Source of the DNA: a virus
Reading direction: 5' to 3' (one strand)
Virus record (IMG/VR): IMGVR_UViG_3300029319_006992
Coordinates: 1 to 39,146 of that record
Length of the DNA stretch: 39,146 bases
Shown here: positions 6,597 through 14,236 of the stretch, in pieces
Numbering within the stretch: position 1 is the stretch's first letter
How the letters are laid out: each line of letters starts with the position of its first letter
The notes under the pieces: generated by a model
Told to the model about the DNA's origin: nothing
Database searches by the model: none
Seen by the model: only the letters and a program-made list of their open reading frames with translations
Position numbers and translations under genes: made by a program

Positions 6597-6648
6597 AGCC
6601 TTCTTTCTAATATGAAATATAACACATAGAGCACGTTAGTGTATAGGG

Positions 6649-7119
6649 TTATCTAGTAAACATGTCAGCTATATCTGCTGCCCAAGCATCTGGTTTGCAT
6701 ACAGGCTCAAAGCCCATGCCTTTGATCATCCCCTCAACAGTCGTCAACATCTTGTTGCTTTCGGTTTCGTTTTTAATATTAACATCAGCGTGAACCGTTG
6801 GTGTCCTGCCTGTCAGATCTCGAATCATCTGGGCTACACTAATCGATTCTGTAGTCTCAAACAATAATCGCTCCGCCAGGGAATTGAAGTTATCTATTTT
6901 CAGCCTTCTGTATGCCACTAAGACTCCTGATCCCCTCTGCCGTAAACAAATAGCTGTGCTCATGATTGTATAATCTTTGAACGGCTTGCTATCAGTCCCA
7001 ACGTGAAATGTGTACTTATTCGATGCACTTGTCTGCTCTAGAGTTGTTTTTAGACACGGCACAAGCCTGCCGCCAAGGAACCTCCACTTACCACCAGTAG
7101 GTAATCTCTTATTCCCCAT
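6649..7119 (-). CDS. RNase H-like protein (YkuK/DUF458-type)
   Basis: The segment YTFHVGTDSKPFKDYTIMST has the V-G-T-D-S strand of the YkuK-type RNase H-like family. It is followed by TVHADVNIKN, an E-S-N helix, and a C-terminal GFEPVCKPDAWAADIADMFTR with spaced Asp residues that would complete the acidic metal site. Whether it degrades RNA in RNA-DNA hybrids is not shown by sequence. At 156 residues the length fits. The end-to-start overlap with 7109-7366 places it in one minus-strand unit. Confidence 0.68.
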   Translation of the reverse strand: MGNKRLPTGGKWRFLGGRLVPCLKTTLEQTSASNKYTFHVGTDSKPFKDYTIMSTAICLRQRGSGVLVAYRRLKIDNFNSLAERLLFETTESISVAQMIRDLTGRTPTVHADVNIKNETESNKMLTTVEGMIKGMGFEPVCKPDAWAADIADMFTR

Positions 7120-7366
7120 CGTGAACCACTAGCTCTACATCAGTATTTTCTGTGTCTGTTTCGACCCAAACACGAGCACCACAGCTTAGTGGCTTGTGCG
7201 GGCTGTATACAACCCTGGCTAGCTCTACGCCCTCTTTGGTCATGATGATGGCCTCATGGGCATAGTTGTTCTCTTTATAAGTTTTTACTGTTAAAACTGG
7301 CTCGAAGGTTTTGTTCTTCGTGTTTCTTCGGATGACGTGTTGGTTGACGTGAATAATTTTCTTCAC
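7109..7366 (-). CDS. hypothetical beta-rich protein, 85 aa (GTG start)
   Basis: A small beta-rich protein: HVNQHVIRRN, then EPVLTVKTYK, EAIIMTKEGVELARVVYSP and PLSCGARVWVETDT. The GTG start overlaps the upstream stop as GTGA. The pattern (a basic N-terminus, then a strand-rich core ending in a CGARVW strand) looks like a conserved small phage protein, but I cannot name a family or function. Confidence 0.65.
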   Translation of the reverse strand: MKKIIHVNQHVIRRNTKNKTFEPVLTVKTYKENNYAHEAIIMTKEGVELARVVYSPHKPLSCGARVWVETDTENTDVELVVHDGE

Positions 7367-7605
7367 TGATTATCTCCCTTGGGCATTATTCTCATACCGC
7401 CCCTTGTCAAGTCCGACATGATACCCCTGAGAAGAATGTCTCTGGCGGCGGACACGGTGTCCTCGTTGGACGGACTATCATTCATAAGTAGTGTTTCGTT
7501 GATATACCTGATCGCCTTATCGTTTAGAACAACAGTAAATTTAAGGGATCTTGATAACTCGCTGTACTCGACATCACCAACACCAATTTTCATTCTATCA
7601 CTCAT
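7363..7605 (-). CDS. hypothetical protein, 80 aa
   Basis: A short alpha/beta protein (YSELSRSLKFTVVLNDKAIRYINETLL) with a helical C-terminal half (DTVSAARDILLRGIMSDLTRGGMRI). It overlaps the neighbours on both sides by a few bases, so it belongs to the unit running from the HTH gene. No family recognised. Confidence 0.6.
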   Translation of the reverse strand: MSDRMKIGVGDVEYSELSRSLKFTVVLNDKAIRYINETLLMNDSPSNEDTVSAARDILLRGIMSDLTRGGMRIMPKGDNQ

Positions 7606-7912
7606 ACTTCACATCCTTTGGGTTTAGATTTTCCAATTCCTCATCTGTAACGTCTTCGTTAATCAGATCGTAAATTGATACTTTATCTTCTTTCTTGTGC
7701 ATCTTGCCTGTCAGTATCCCATGGACCATCGACGGGCTTATCTTTATTTGATAATGATTCTTTTTGGCAAACCACTTTGCAATCTGCCTAACACTCATCT
7801 TCCCTTTCTGAGATCTAATCATCTCTACTTGCCGCTCAGTAAGCTTATGCGAGCCTTTCTTTGCTCGGATGCGATCCTTTCTCGGCGGGGTCTTCTTTTT
7901 TTCTTCGCTCAT
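7598..7912 (-). CDS. helix-turn-helix DNA-binding protein, 104 aa
   Basis: A basic N-terminal arm (KKKTPPRKDRIRAKKG) precedes LTERQVEMIRSQKGKMSVRQIAKWFA, then ISPSMVHGILTGK, a clear trihelical HTH. The same layout (L-T-x-x-Q-V, S-V-R-Q-I-A, S-x-V-x-x-I) is found in HNH-linked and resolvase-type phage HTH domains. The acidic C-terminus (INEDVTDEELENL) could bind a partner. It is divergent from the J-domain gene over 47 bases, so it may regulate both. There is no Shine-Dalgarno before the ATG, suggesting a leaderless or weakly translated message. Confidence 0.7.
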   Translation of the reverse strand: MSEEKKKTPPRKDRIRAKKGSHKLTERQVEMIRSQKGKMSVRQIAKWFAKKNHYQIKISPSMVHGILTGKMHKKEDKVSIYDLINEDVTDEELENLNPKDVKYE

Positions 7913-7959
7913 AGTATATTATTATCACACTTTGTTGGTTGCGTATAGCTATTTATATT
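7913..7959. promoter_or_regulatory. divergent intergenic region between HTH and J-domain genes
   Basis: A 47-base AT-rich gap between two divergent start codons. Leftwards it holds GATAATAATATACT directly before the ATG; rightwards GTATAGCTATTTATATT directly before the ATG. Neither start has a Shine-Dalgarno. The rightward side contains CTATTTATA, like the motif before the tagged genes. This must contain both promoters unless transcripts begin inside the genes. Confidence 0.5.
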
Positions 7960-8628
7960 ATGTCCTTACCAAACCCTAAAGCTAAAAAGACAAACAAAAG
8001 ACTCAGATCAAAATATAGCTGGGTTAAGAGTGAATTTGAATACATGGAAGAATGCTGTGCCGAAGGTGATCGAGAGATGAGATCATCCGATTTATGGCGC
8101 AAACTCATGGAGTCACAAGGGGTATACTCTGGGTATGGACCCAAAGATGAGGGCGAGCCTGATCCTGGGGGGCCATTATCTGAAGATGTTATTGAAGGTG
8201 CAGATATATTTGAAACACCTGATGACCTTGGGCACGGCGAGGAGGATCTTGATATGCCGTCAAGTTCAGGAGGTCCAAAAGATCCGAACGCAAAGAAACT
8301 ATTTAGGAAACTGATAGACAAAACACATCCTGATAAAACACAAAACAATGATTATGTAGAGGACTTCTTTAAGGCTAGAGAAGCATACGAAAACAACAAT
8401 ATAGCAGAGTTAGTTGCCTTATGCATGAAACACAACATAGACGTGCCCGAGTACTTGCTTGAGGCTGAAAATCAATCGCTCCAAACTGCTATAACAGATA
8501 TGGAGCGGGAAATAAGAACCAAGCAAGGCACTCTAGCTTACCAATGGTACTTAGCCGAAAACGATGAGCAGAGACAAAATTTATTAGACAGACTCATGGC
8601 GCAGTATGGCGATCAGTTTAGGGCTTGA
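7960..8628 (+). CDS. J-domain (DnaJ-like) protein, 222 aa
   Basis: A lone plus-strand gene in the left half of the window. Residues about 110-150 read KKLFRKLIDKTHPDKTQNND and then EDFFKAREAYENN: helix II, the invariant H-P-D turn and helix III of a J domain. Such domains stimulate the ATPase of Hsp70 (DnaK), so this protein may divert host DnaK to a phage task. The N-terminal 100 residues are polar and acidic; the C-terminus is helical (MEREIRTKQGTLAYQWYL). The zinc and substrate domains of DnaJ are absent. I start it at the ATG at 7960; an upstream TTG (7939) lacks support. Confidence 0.75.
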   Translation: MSLPNPKAKKTNKRLRSKYSWVKSEFEYMEECCAEGDREMRSSDLWRKLMESQGVYSGYGPKDEGEPDPGGPLSEDVIEGADIFETPDDLGHGEEDLDMPSSSGGPKDPNAKKLFRKLIDKTHPDKTQNNDYVEDFFKAREAYENNNIAELVALCMKHNIDVPEYLLEAENQSLQTAITDMEREIRTKQGTLAYQWYLAENDEQRQNLLDRLMAQYGDQFRA

Positions 8629-8938
8629 CCATGTGCCTGTGCAAAACGTAATCTTCTGCAATATAAGTGCTGCCATCAATCAGAATCTCATACAGCCCCT
8701 TAGTTCTATCATCAGATGCTTGTTTGACTCTCGTGATTAATCCACATGCGCCATAATAATGCGTGTAAGGATTAGGATCATACGCACTGTCATTCCGTAA
8801 AGACTTAAGCTCTCTATTGAAGGCGACACCATGCGGTGTGGCGATATGATGTGCAGGACCATACGAACACATAACACGCTGGACTTTGTTGTCTCGCTTG
8901 TCGGTGCAAATAACTAAATCACCGACAGCAAACATCAT
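8618..8938 (-). CDS. hypothetical SH3-like protein, 106 aa
   Basis: Converges on the J-domain gene, with the 3' ends overlapping by 11 bases. From the tandem ATGs at 8938 it reads MMFAVGDLVICTDKRDNKVQ, then HYYGACGLITRV and GLYEILIDGSTYIAEDYVL. The F-A-V-G-D-L-V opening and strand-rich remainder resemble the SH3-like barrels seen elsewhere in the window (173-430, 12144-12374, 32723-32959). A longer reading from a TTG at 8971 overlaps the upstream gene. Function unknown. Confidence 0.65.
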   Translation of the reverse strand: MMFAVGDLVICTDKRDNKVQRVMCSYGPAHHIATPHGVAFNRELKSLRNDSAYDPNPYTHYYGACGLITRVKQASDDRTKGLYEILIDGSTYIAEDYVLHRHMVKP

Positions 8939-8945
8939 CTCACGT

Positions 8946-9218
8946 TTATGATTTGATTTGGAAGTTGACAATGTGTTCTCTTACTTTCTGGATCTCTTCA
9001 GTTGCATCTTTGATTAGGTCTAAAGAGTCTGCAAGAAGATCAATGTCAATCTCGCCGTCTTTGAGCACATGACCCTTAAACTGTTCAGCGCAAGCATCAA
9101 CCAGATCACTAACAAAGATCTTCTGGGCATGAGTCAGGTCCCAGTATTTATCTGATAGTCCTGCGGCCTCTTTCGTGTGCGATGGAATACTATAGTAAAT
9201 CTGTTCTTCAGATGGCAT
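8946..9218 (-). CDS. hypothetical acidic helical protein, 90 aa
   Basis: A helical, acidic protein (YYSIPSHTKEAAGL, then DLTHAQKIFVSDLVDACAEQF, and a long helix DLLADSLDLIKDATEEIQKV). It overlaps the NlpC/P60-like gene upstream by 11 bases. No family recognised. Confidence 0.65.
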   Translation of the reverse strand: MPSEEQIYYSIPSHTKEAAGLSDKYWDLTHAQKIFVSDLVDACAEQFKGHVLKDGEIDIDLLADSLDLIKDATEEIQKVREHIVNFQIKS

Positions 9219-9666
9219 TATTTTTTTCCTCAGTTAAGAGTTGATGTAATTTATTAGGGGATAGGTCCGACAATTCATAGACAGGACCAATAATGTTTGT
9301 GAGCCGTAGGGCATATATAATCCATTCTGAACAATACCATTTACTTACACACTTAACAAAATAGTTTGGTAACGCTTGACTTACCAACATTCCAACCCAA
9401 TCATATCCTTGTCCCTTTGTTTTGTTAAAGAAATTATTGAATATTTCTTTTTGTTCGTCCGTAATCTTAAATGATATGAAATCCCAGTCATCTTCATTAT
9501 AATCACAACGCTTCTTCCTAACGCCTTCCAGATTGAATGGCTCAATAGTATAACATTCTTCGTCTATTATTAATTCGGCGTGTGAATATCTACTCTTAGT
9601 CCAATATCTTATGAAGCGATTATGCCATCTTCCTTTGCCTTTATAGAAAGCAACTTTGGCCTCCAC
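9208..9666 (-). CDS. permuted NlpC/P60 (YiiX-like) cysteine hydrolase
   Basis: Shows the circularly permuted papain-like order: His in RYSHAELIIDEECYTIEP near residue 28, then, after a QGYDWVGMLV helix region, the nucleophile Cys in SKWYCSEWIIYALRL near residue 111. YiiX/YebB-type members have the same S-H-A-E...C-S-E pattern. Family members act on peptidoglycan or on lipid/amide bonds. In a phage this could be a wall hydrolase or an envelope modifier. No signal peptide is visible. The length of 152 residues is normal for the single domain. Confidence 0.65.
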   Translation of the reverse strand: MEAKVAFYKGKGRWHNRFIRYWTKSRYSHAELIIDEECYTIEPFNLEGVRKKRCDYNEDDWDFISFKITDEQKEIFNNFFNKTKGQGYDWVGMLVSQALPNYFVKCVSKWYCSEWIIYALRLTNIIGPVYELSDLSPNKLHQLLTEEKNNAI

Positions 9667-9676
9667 CGAGCCTCCT

Positions 9677-9877
9677 TTAGGCTCCGATATAGTAACCTAT
9701 AAGAAGCCCCGCTAAGAAAAAGATTGGGTTTAAGTAACGATGCAATTCTCTCTGGTTGTGATAATAAGTTAATTGGACCGCTAAAGAACCTACTAATTTA
9801 TCTATATCTTTATGAGAGTTTTTTATCATCAAGTTGCCAATTAACTTGATATCCTCCTCCTCAAGCCTGTTTTTCAT
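9677..9877 (-). CDS. C-terminally anchored membrane protein, 66 aa
   Basis: I start at the ATG at 9877 (AGAAG nine bases upstream); the longer in-frame reading runs far into the previous gene. The protein has a charged helix (KNRLEEEDIKLIGNLMIKN), a middle helix and a C-terminal hydrophobic segment (NPIFFLAGLLIGYYIGA) that would anchor it in the membrane with the N-terminus in the cytoplasm. No family recognised. Confidence 0.6.
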   Translation of the reverse strand: MKNRLEEEDIKLIGNLMIKNSHKDIDKLVGSLAVQLTYYHNQRELHRYLNPIFFLAGLLIGYYIGA

Positions 9878-9881
9878 ATCA

Positions 9882-10241
9882 CTACTTCTCTTCGTGCAGC
9901 CACTTGGGATTTGATACCCTACGCTTGTGTTTGGTAATTCGCAGGTGCTTGGCGATGGGGATCGCCGCCCATGCTTCGACCGTAAAACACCCTTCGGTCT
10001 CACCGTCCTGTCTGACCTTGCAGCCAAACTTCTCGATTAGACGCTTCTTCAAATAAGTGTATTGTGTTTTAGTATCACGTTGAACAAAGATACCAATGAT
10101 GCCTTGCCCAAATCCATCATAAAATTGATCATTTTTCCACCGACCAGCCGAAACTGCAATCGGATGTGCATCTTCTGCCAGGCGATACCTTAAACGGTTG
10201 CTCTCACAAAAAGCCTTGAACCACGATTTCTCTTCATTCAT
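9882..10241 (-). CDS. hypothetical basic protein, 119 aa
   Basis: Starts at the ATG at 10241 (AGGGA upstream), overlapping the end of the previous gene by 8 bases. It is an alpha/beta protein: WFKAFCESNRLRYRLAED, GFGQGIIGIFVQRDTKTQY, a helix KKRLIEKFGCKV, then CFTVEAWAAIPIAKHLR and a basic tail. No family recognised. Confidence 0.65.
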   Translation of the reverse strand: MNEEKSWFKAFCESNRLRYRLAEDAHPIAVSAGRWKNDQFYDGFGQGIIGIFVQRDTKTQYTYLKKRLIEKFGCKVRQDGETEGCFTVEAWAAIPIAKHLRITKHKRRVSNPKWLHEEK

Positions 10242-10491
10242 TTTCGTTCCCTTTCGTTCTAGAACGGATACTCCTGACCACCTCAACCATTGACATGGTA
10301 CCAGATATTACGTTAGTCGTATAAATACGGTTTTGATTTAATATTGGAATATAAAGGTTACACCACAGATTAGCGGTCTGGTTTGATATGTCTGGTAGAC
10401 CTAACCGAATAATGTTTTGTCTGGCCTGAGATTCTGAGTCTCCTGCCATTATACTTTTTAGGTACACTATTTCTGACTTAGTGTGAGCCAT
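10234..10491 (-). CDS. hypothetical protein, 85 aa
   Basis: A helical N-terminal half (KSEIVYLKSIMAGDSESQAR, then QNIIRLGLPDISNQTANLW) that could form an HTH-like bundle, followed by polar sequence. It is coupled by a TAATG overlap to the preceding 36-residue membrane ORF. No family recognised. Confidence 0.55.
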   Translation of the reverse strand: MAHTKSEIVYLKSIMAGDSESQARQNIIRLGLPDISNQTANLWCNLYIPILNQNRIYTTNVISGTMSMVEVVRSIRSRTKGNENE

Positions 10492-10601
10492 TAGGTCTCG
10501 CCCCTATCAAACAACATGGTAGTTGCAATCATCCCTAGAAAAGCAAGTCCAATAACAGCAGTAGCTGCAACTTGTCCATATTGTACGACACTTTTCAACA
10601 C
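10491..10601 (-). CDS. single-pass membrane miniprotein, 36 aa (GTG start)
   Basis: GTG start with AAGGAG nine bases upstream, the Shine-Dalgarno lying inside the end of the previous gene. The protein is a polar N-terminus (LKSVVQYG), a hydrophobic helix (VAATAVIGLAFLGMIATTMLF) and the tail DRGET. Its stop overlaps the next start as TAATG. The strong ribosome site and tight coupling support translation. Function unknown. Confidence 0.5.
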   Translation of the reverse strand: MLKSVVQYGQVAATAVIGLAFLGMIATTMLFDRGET

Positions 10602-10604
10602 TTG

Positions 10605-10943
10605 TTAATGCTCCTTAAAAGAAATATTATACTTCTTCAGGTTTATAATTCTGTCGTTCACCATTTCACTGTAAAGCTTCATGGTATCTACTTCCTCTGG
10701 TGTTACTGGTACTACACCGTCTTTTGGTTGCCTGGGGACAATATCCTCTAGCACCCAATCGACCTGTGCTGTAACCGCTGCAATAAAAGCGCAAAGCTCT
10801 CTCAATAAGTCCTTAGAGTAAAACTCTGAATCTTCGTCGTAACCTATTAAAATAGATTCGGCGTAGGTCCTTATCTCCATCAGATATTCGACGCTACTGA
10901 TAATCGTATTAACTTTTATCCCGTAGCTTTTACTGCTAGACAT
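10605..10943 (-). CDS. hypothetical helical protein, 112 aa
   Basis: A helical protein (TIISSVEYLMEIRTYAESIL, then KDLLRELCAFIAAVTAQVDW) with a conserved-looking W-V-L-E-D-I-V-P-R segment and a final helix ending NLKKYNISFKEH. It follows glutaredoxin with no gap. No family recognised. Confidence 0.62.
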   Translation of the reverse strand: MSSSKSYGIKVNTIISSVEYLMEIRTYAESILIGYDEDSEFYSKDLLRELCAFIAAVTAQVDWVLEDIVPRQPKDGVVPVTPEEVDTMKLYSEMVNDRIINLKKYNISFKEH

Positions 10944-11198
10944 TTATCCCCTCAACAAAGTTTTACCTGTCTCCAAGTGCTCTTTAAGATCCGTGTAGCC
11001 GCCAATAAACATAGTGCCGTTATGGTCAACCTTTGTTATTATTGGTACGGTCTGCCAATTGTAATTAGCCTTTGCCTCTCGTAAAAGCTCGGGATTTCCA
11101 TCAACAGATGTCACGCTGTAAAGGAGATTCTTTTCCTTAAGCAACTCAATCGCTGATACACAGAAAGGACAAGCGTTCTTTACTATCAATTTATACAT
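10944..11198 (-). CDS. glutaredoxin
   Basis: A thioredoxin-fold dithiol reductant of 84 residues. It has the C-P-F-C active site at residues 10-13 (KNACPFCVSAIELL), the cis-proline loop TVPIIT at about 50-55, and the glutathione-binding GGYTDL near residues 66-71. Its most likely partner is the phage ribonucleotide reductase at the right end, whose C-terminal cysteine pair needs re-reduction. It may also draw on host glutathione. It overlaps the end of the upstream gene by 8 bases. Confidence 0.9.
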   Translation of the reverse strand: MYKLIVKNACPFCVSAIELLKEKNLLYSVTSVDGNPELLREAKANYNWQTVPIITKVDHNGTMFIGGYTDLKEHLETGKTLLRG

Positions 11199-12147
11199 TC
11201 TTTATTGCCTCCAATTGTATTGGGTGTACTTCTTCATATACTACATCACCAAACTTTACGGTGAATGATTCTTTCCCGCCATCTTTTTGGTGGCTTGGAA
11301 CTGGGTCCTTCCTGAGCACCAGTCCTAATGGGAATACGCAATCTTTACTCTCCCTGCACCAATTAATAAATTCAACATAAGCTGGCTCTTGACTTTCAGA
11401 TATGCCTGACAGGGCAGAGGAACCTTTAAGTCCAGAGAACAACTTGGTTCGACCTGGGTGTCCTTCAGGGTAATCTTTAACATCACAGTACTTTTCGGCC
11501 ATTGTGATCAGCAAGTTTTTCCTATACTTAAAGTCTGGTGCGAACAGCCCCATCCGTACTTCGACCAGCGAGCCGATCTTTATATCAGCGTCCTCATCAA
11601 TCCTTTGAAGGAAATCTTTTTTAGATTCTAGCTCTTCATTGTTTTCGTACATCAAGTCTATGCATCTCTTGGAGACAAATGGACTACCAAAACAAGAAAA
11701 TGCTAGCCGATGACTTAGCATAAAAAAGTGGTGGTTTGGGTTTATAAACTGATCATCCTCTAGAAAAAGAACGTGTTTCTCACCAACTATAAATCTTTTC
11801 GCCTCGTTGCTTAAATTGAAAGATATCATCCTGCCTTCATTAACGTTGAAGCCCTCGTACTTTATGTTATGTGCCCACACTGGTCGCCCGTCTTTATGGC
11901 ATAGCCGCTTATATCCTGGCTGATAATTTAACAAAGTTCTGAGGAAAACTAACCTAACCCTACTGAGGTCTCTCTTGTCTTCCGATACTTGGTTAAATCT
12001 CCTATTGGTAATAGGCTCAAAATGATTATTAAGATAAGGACCTCCTGGCTGATCGTTGTCATACCAAAAGTCAATTGGGATATGATGATTGGTGGCATAA
12101 TAGTCATAAAGGTTAAGCCACGTATTAGCTTTTACCTTCTGGGTCAT
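11191..12147 (-). CDS. hypothetical protein, 318 aa
   Basis: Start chosen at the ATG at 12147, which overlaps the upstream stop as ATGA; the longer reading to 12180 lies inside that gene. Aromatic-rich N-terminus (TWLNLYDYYATNHHIPIDFW), then KHVLFLEDDQFINPNHHFFM, then a C-terminal beta-rich part (SFTVKFGDVVYEEVHPIQ). The L-F-L-E-D-D-Q segment superficially resembles the D-x-D region of glycosyltransferases, but no other glycosyltransferase feature was found. Unknown. Confidence 0.65.
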   Translation of the reverse strand: MTQKVKANTWLNLYDYYATNHHIPIDFWYDNDQPGGPYLNNHFEPITNRRFNQVSEDKRDLSRVRLVFLRTLLNYQPGYKRLCHKDGRPVWAHNIKYEGFNVNEGRMISFNLSNEAKRFIVGEKHVLFLEDDQFINPNHHFFMLSHRLAFSCFGSPFVSKRCIDLMYENNEELESKKDFLQRIDEDADIKIGSLVEVRMGLFAPDFKYRKNLLITMAEKYCDVKDYPEGHPGRTKLFSGLKGSSALSGISESQEPAYVEFINWCRESKDCVFPLGLVLRKDPVPSHQKDGGKESFTVKFGDVVYEEVHPIQLEAIKNV

Positions 12148-12374
12148 GGCATGAAGCAGCTTTCCTCTTGCACGCACCAAATCTCTCCTTCATAAAGAAT
12201 TTCTACTTTGCCCTGATTCAGCAAGCCTCGATGGAACACTACGTTCTTTGGAGTTGGTAGGAAACAAAACTCATTCGCAACCCCCTGATTATCATATCTT
12301 GTCAAGTGTGTCTTGGCTGGTAAGTAAACTAGGTCGCCCTGTGCAAAGAAGTGTGCTACGCTATTCCTCGGCAT
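12144..12374 (-). CDS. hypothetical SH3-like protein, 76 aa
   Basis: Reads AHFFAQGDLVYLPAKTHLTR, then NVVFHRGLLNQGKVEILYEG and EIWCVQEESCF. The Q-G-D-L-V opening followed by strands is the same small-barrel look as three other mini-genes here. It shares 14 bases with the upstream gene's end and is ATGA-coupled downstream. Function unknown. Confidence 0.6.
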   Translation of the reverse strand: MPRNSVAHFFAQGDLVYLPAKTHLTRYDNQGVANEFCFLPTPKNVVFHRGLLNQGKVEILYEGEIWCVQEESCFMP

Positions 12375-12756
12375 CTTCAGTAGTCTCCTCGATCACCTGA
12401 TCGGAAATCTTTTCCAAGAAGCTATTAAACTTCTCTGCCTGCTGTAGCCTCTGTTCAATGCTGGACTTCAATTTAACTGCATCAATCTCAGTCTCATGAT
12501 CTTGATCCCGATTATGATAGCCGCTTAAGATGTTACCTGCTTGCGCTAGCATCATATCAATATCTGCTAGGTGCTCTCTTAGTTCGTTTAAATTTTCTAA
12601 CACTTCATCAAAATCCTCTTCGCTGTGCGGTTCCATAATGCTTTCACTAAACCCCTTCACTAGCTCAACTAATCTTTGCCCCTCGTTAGCTAGCAAGCTT
12701 TTTGATAATTGTTTTACCTGATCAATATGAATGTTTAGGTTAATATTTGCTCTCAT
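12361..12756 (-). CDS. acidic coiled-coil protein, 131 aa
   Basis: Almost entirely helical with heptad-like spacing: VKQLSKSLLANEGQRLVELV, FDEVLENLNELREHLADIDM, SSIEQRLQQAEKFNSFLEKI. The C-terminus is acidic (EETTEDAEE). An AAGGAGG ribosome site precedes the ATG. It may be a dimerising scaffold or adaptor. No family recognised. Confidence 0.65.
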   Translation of the reverse strand: MRANINLNIHIDQVKQLSKSLLANEGQRLVELVKGFSESIMEPHSEEDFDEVLENLNELREHLADIDMMLAQAGNILSGYHNRDQDHETEIDAVKLKSSIEQRLQQAEKFNSFLEKISDQVIEETTEDAEE

Positions 12757-12768
12757 ATAAGTTCCTCC

Positions 12769-13533
12769 TTATTTTTTATATACTGATTTAATAATCTCAA
12801 CTGTCTCTTCTGGCCCAGACACTTCATGGTATGCGCCGCACAATACTGCTATGTCACTGTCGTTTCCGTTCCCCTCAATCCTATCCCCAAAGAAAACACA
12901 GTCCTCTGGTGATTCTGCTATGCTCCGAAGAGCGTATGATTTATCCCAGCCTCTACGAGTAATATCAATTGAAATCTGTCCGCCTTTTCTGAAGGATAGA
13001 CCCCAGTTCTTAAAAGTTTCTCTTAGTTGCTCAATTGCTCTGTCTCTTTCGCCAGACTTCTCATCCCACTTGGCGTAGTCATCTCGTTGCTCCAGGCTGC
13101 AATTCCTGCCGATCAAAGAGAAATTAATCTGACTATCTCGCCATTCGACAAACGTGCCTGTCTTATATTTTGTGTGGTTATCAGCAGCGAGTCTCAACAG
13201 CGTGCTTATGATATGATTAACATCAGCCTGAGAATAATAGTCAGTCAAGCTGACCTTGTGGATTAGCTCTGGTTCGTAAGACAACATCTCGTCATCCATA
13301 TCCAGATTACAGTTCCAGACCCTAGTGCCATTGCAAGCCATCACACGCTCAAACTTTTCTAACAAAACGTCTGTGCCCATCTGCTCAACAACTTTTACCA
13401 TGTCTGATCCCGTGACCAGATAAAGCTTGGCTGGGCTGAGGCTTTTCAGCGCACTCAGTGTCTGCTCTGTTATACGACGACGGGACTCAGTTAAGGTCCC
13501 GTCCATATCAAATATAAATGCTTTTGGATTCAA
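12769..13533 (-). CDS. phosphomannomutase, eukaryotic PMM2-like HAD type
   Basis: Interconverts mannose-6-phosphate and mannose-1-phosphate, the step before GDP-mannose. HAD motif I is IFDMDGTLT (residues 7-15; Asp9 nucleophile, Asp11 acid/base). The diagnostic PMM cap and substrate segment is visible as NFSLIGRNCSLEQRDDY, then KGGQISIDITRRGWDKSYAL (compare P-I-G-R-S-C and G-G-M-I-S-F-D-V-F-P-x-G-W-D-K in PMM2). The metal-binding F-F-G-D-R...G-N-D-S-D-I follows. At 254 residues it matches the family. PMM2-type enzymes are typical of eukaryotes and scattered in bacteria. No other sugar-nucleotide gene is in the window. Its 5' leader shares AGTATTGTAAGAGG with the leaders at 4616 and 14237. Confidence 0.85.
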   Translation of the reverse strand: MNPKAFIFDMDGTLTESRRRITEQTLSALKSLSPAKLYLVTGSDMVKVVEQMGTDVLLEKFERVMACNGTRVWNCNLDMDDEMLSYEPELIHKVSLTDYYSQADVNHIISTLLRLAADNHTKYKTGTFVEWRDSQINFSLIGRNCSLEQRDDYAKWDEKSGERDRAIEQLRETFKNWGLSFRKGGQISIDITRRGWDKSYALRSIAESPEDCVFFGDRIEGNGNDSDIAVLCGAYHEVSGPEETVEIIKSVYKK

Positions 13534-13596
13534 TAGAATAACCTCTTACAATACTATGTATCCCCTTTTATCACATTATGCTAGTGAGTGTATAAT

Positions 13597-14217
13597 TTAT
13601 TTACCCGCTGACTTCAGGCAACGGTCTTCGAGTTTGACTTGCTCACCGTTGACAAGCACCGTTGATTTAGGCCAGAGACCGACAGGGTGATTAGCCACAA
13701 TCAAGCCAACTTGGTTGTGAAGATCATGACGCTGAACCAAGTTGTAATTGGAGCGGATCTTGCAAAGTGAACCGATAGGGAAGGCAGGCGGCTCAGTTGC
13801 AGCAGCGATAGCCTTCTTGGCGTATTTGTTTTTGGTCAGAGCGTTGAACTGGCGCTCGGTTGGAATAAAGTTCTCATCAGTAAGGACACTGTGAGCAAGG
13901 TCACGGAAGTAGCTAGTCGTCATGTAGTACTGAGCGCAGATCATAGCGATCTCACGGTGACCCTCTGCTTTGTAGCTGGACGCCCATGCATCACGAGCAG
14001 CGATAGCCTCATCAGAGTAACGCTCCTCCATGCGCTCGACACATTCAATCTGCTTAGGTGTCAGACCTGACTCAAGCTGACCTTGAAGCGACTCAGCAAA
14101 CCTACGGTCGCCAGGCTTCAATTCTTTGGCTAGCAGCGCCTCAAAACGTGCAGCCCCATTGTCCAACTCAAGGCGCTCTGCCTTTCGACGGCGGGGGTAC
14201 ATGAAAGAATAAGACAT
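13597..14217 (-). CDS. hypothetical protein, 206 aa, G+C-rich
   Basis: Start at the ATG at 14217 with AAGGAG upstream. The N-terminal two-thirds is helical and charged (ARFEALLAKELKPGDRRF, LTPKQIECVERMEERYSDEA), similar to the zinc-binding/primase-linked LTPKQ...ERM segments in phage replication accessory proteins. The C-terminal part is beta-rich: IGSLCKIRSNYNLVQRHDL, then QVGLIVANHPVG and STVLVNGEQVKL. The gene is richer in G+C than its surroundings and shares promoter and leader with the zinc-knuckle gene at 3687-4595. Function unknown. Confidence 0.72.
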   Translation of the reverse strand: MSYSFMYPRRRKAERLELDNGAARFEALLAKELKPGDRRFAESLQGQLESGLTPKQIECVERMEERYSDEAIAARDAWASSYKAEGHREIAMICAQYYMTTSYFRDLAHSVLTDENFIPTERQFNALTKNKYAKKAIAAATEPPAFPIGSLCKIRSNYNLVQRHDLHNQVGLIVANHPVGLWPKSTVLVNGEQVKLEDRCLKSAGK

Positions 14218-14236
14218 TTCTCTCTCCTTACAATTC

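Noticed and set aside
11191-12147. Glycosyltransferase call from an L-F-L-E-D-D-Q segment
   Set aside because: No nucleotide-sugar fold or second motif visible; a single acidic segment is not enough.
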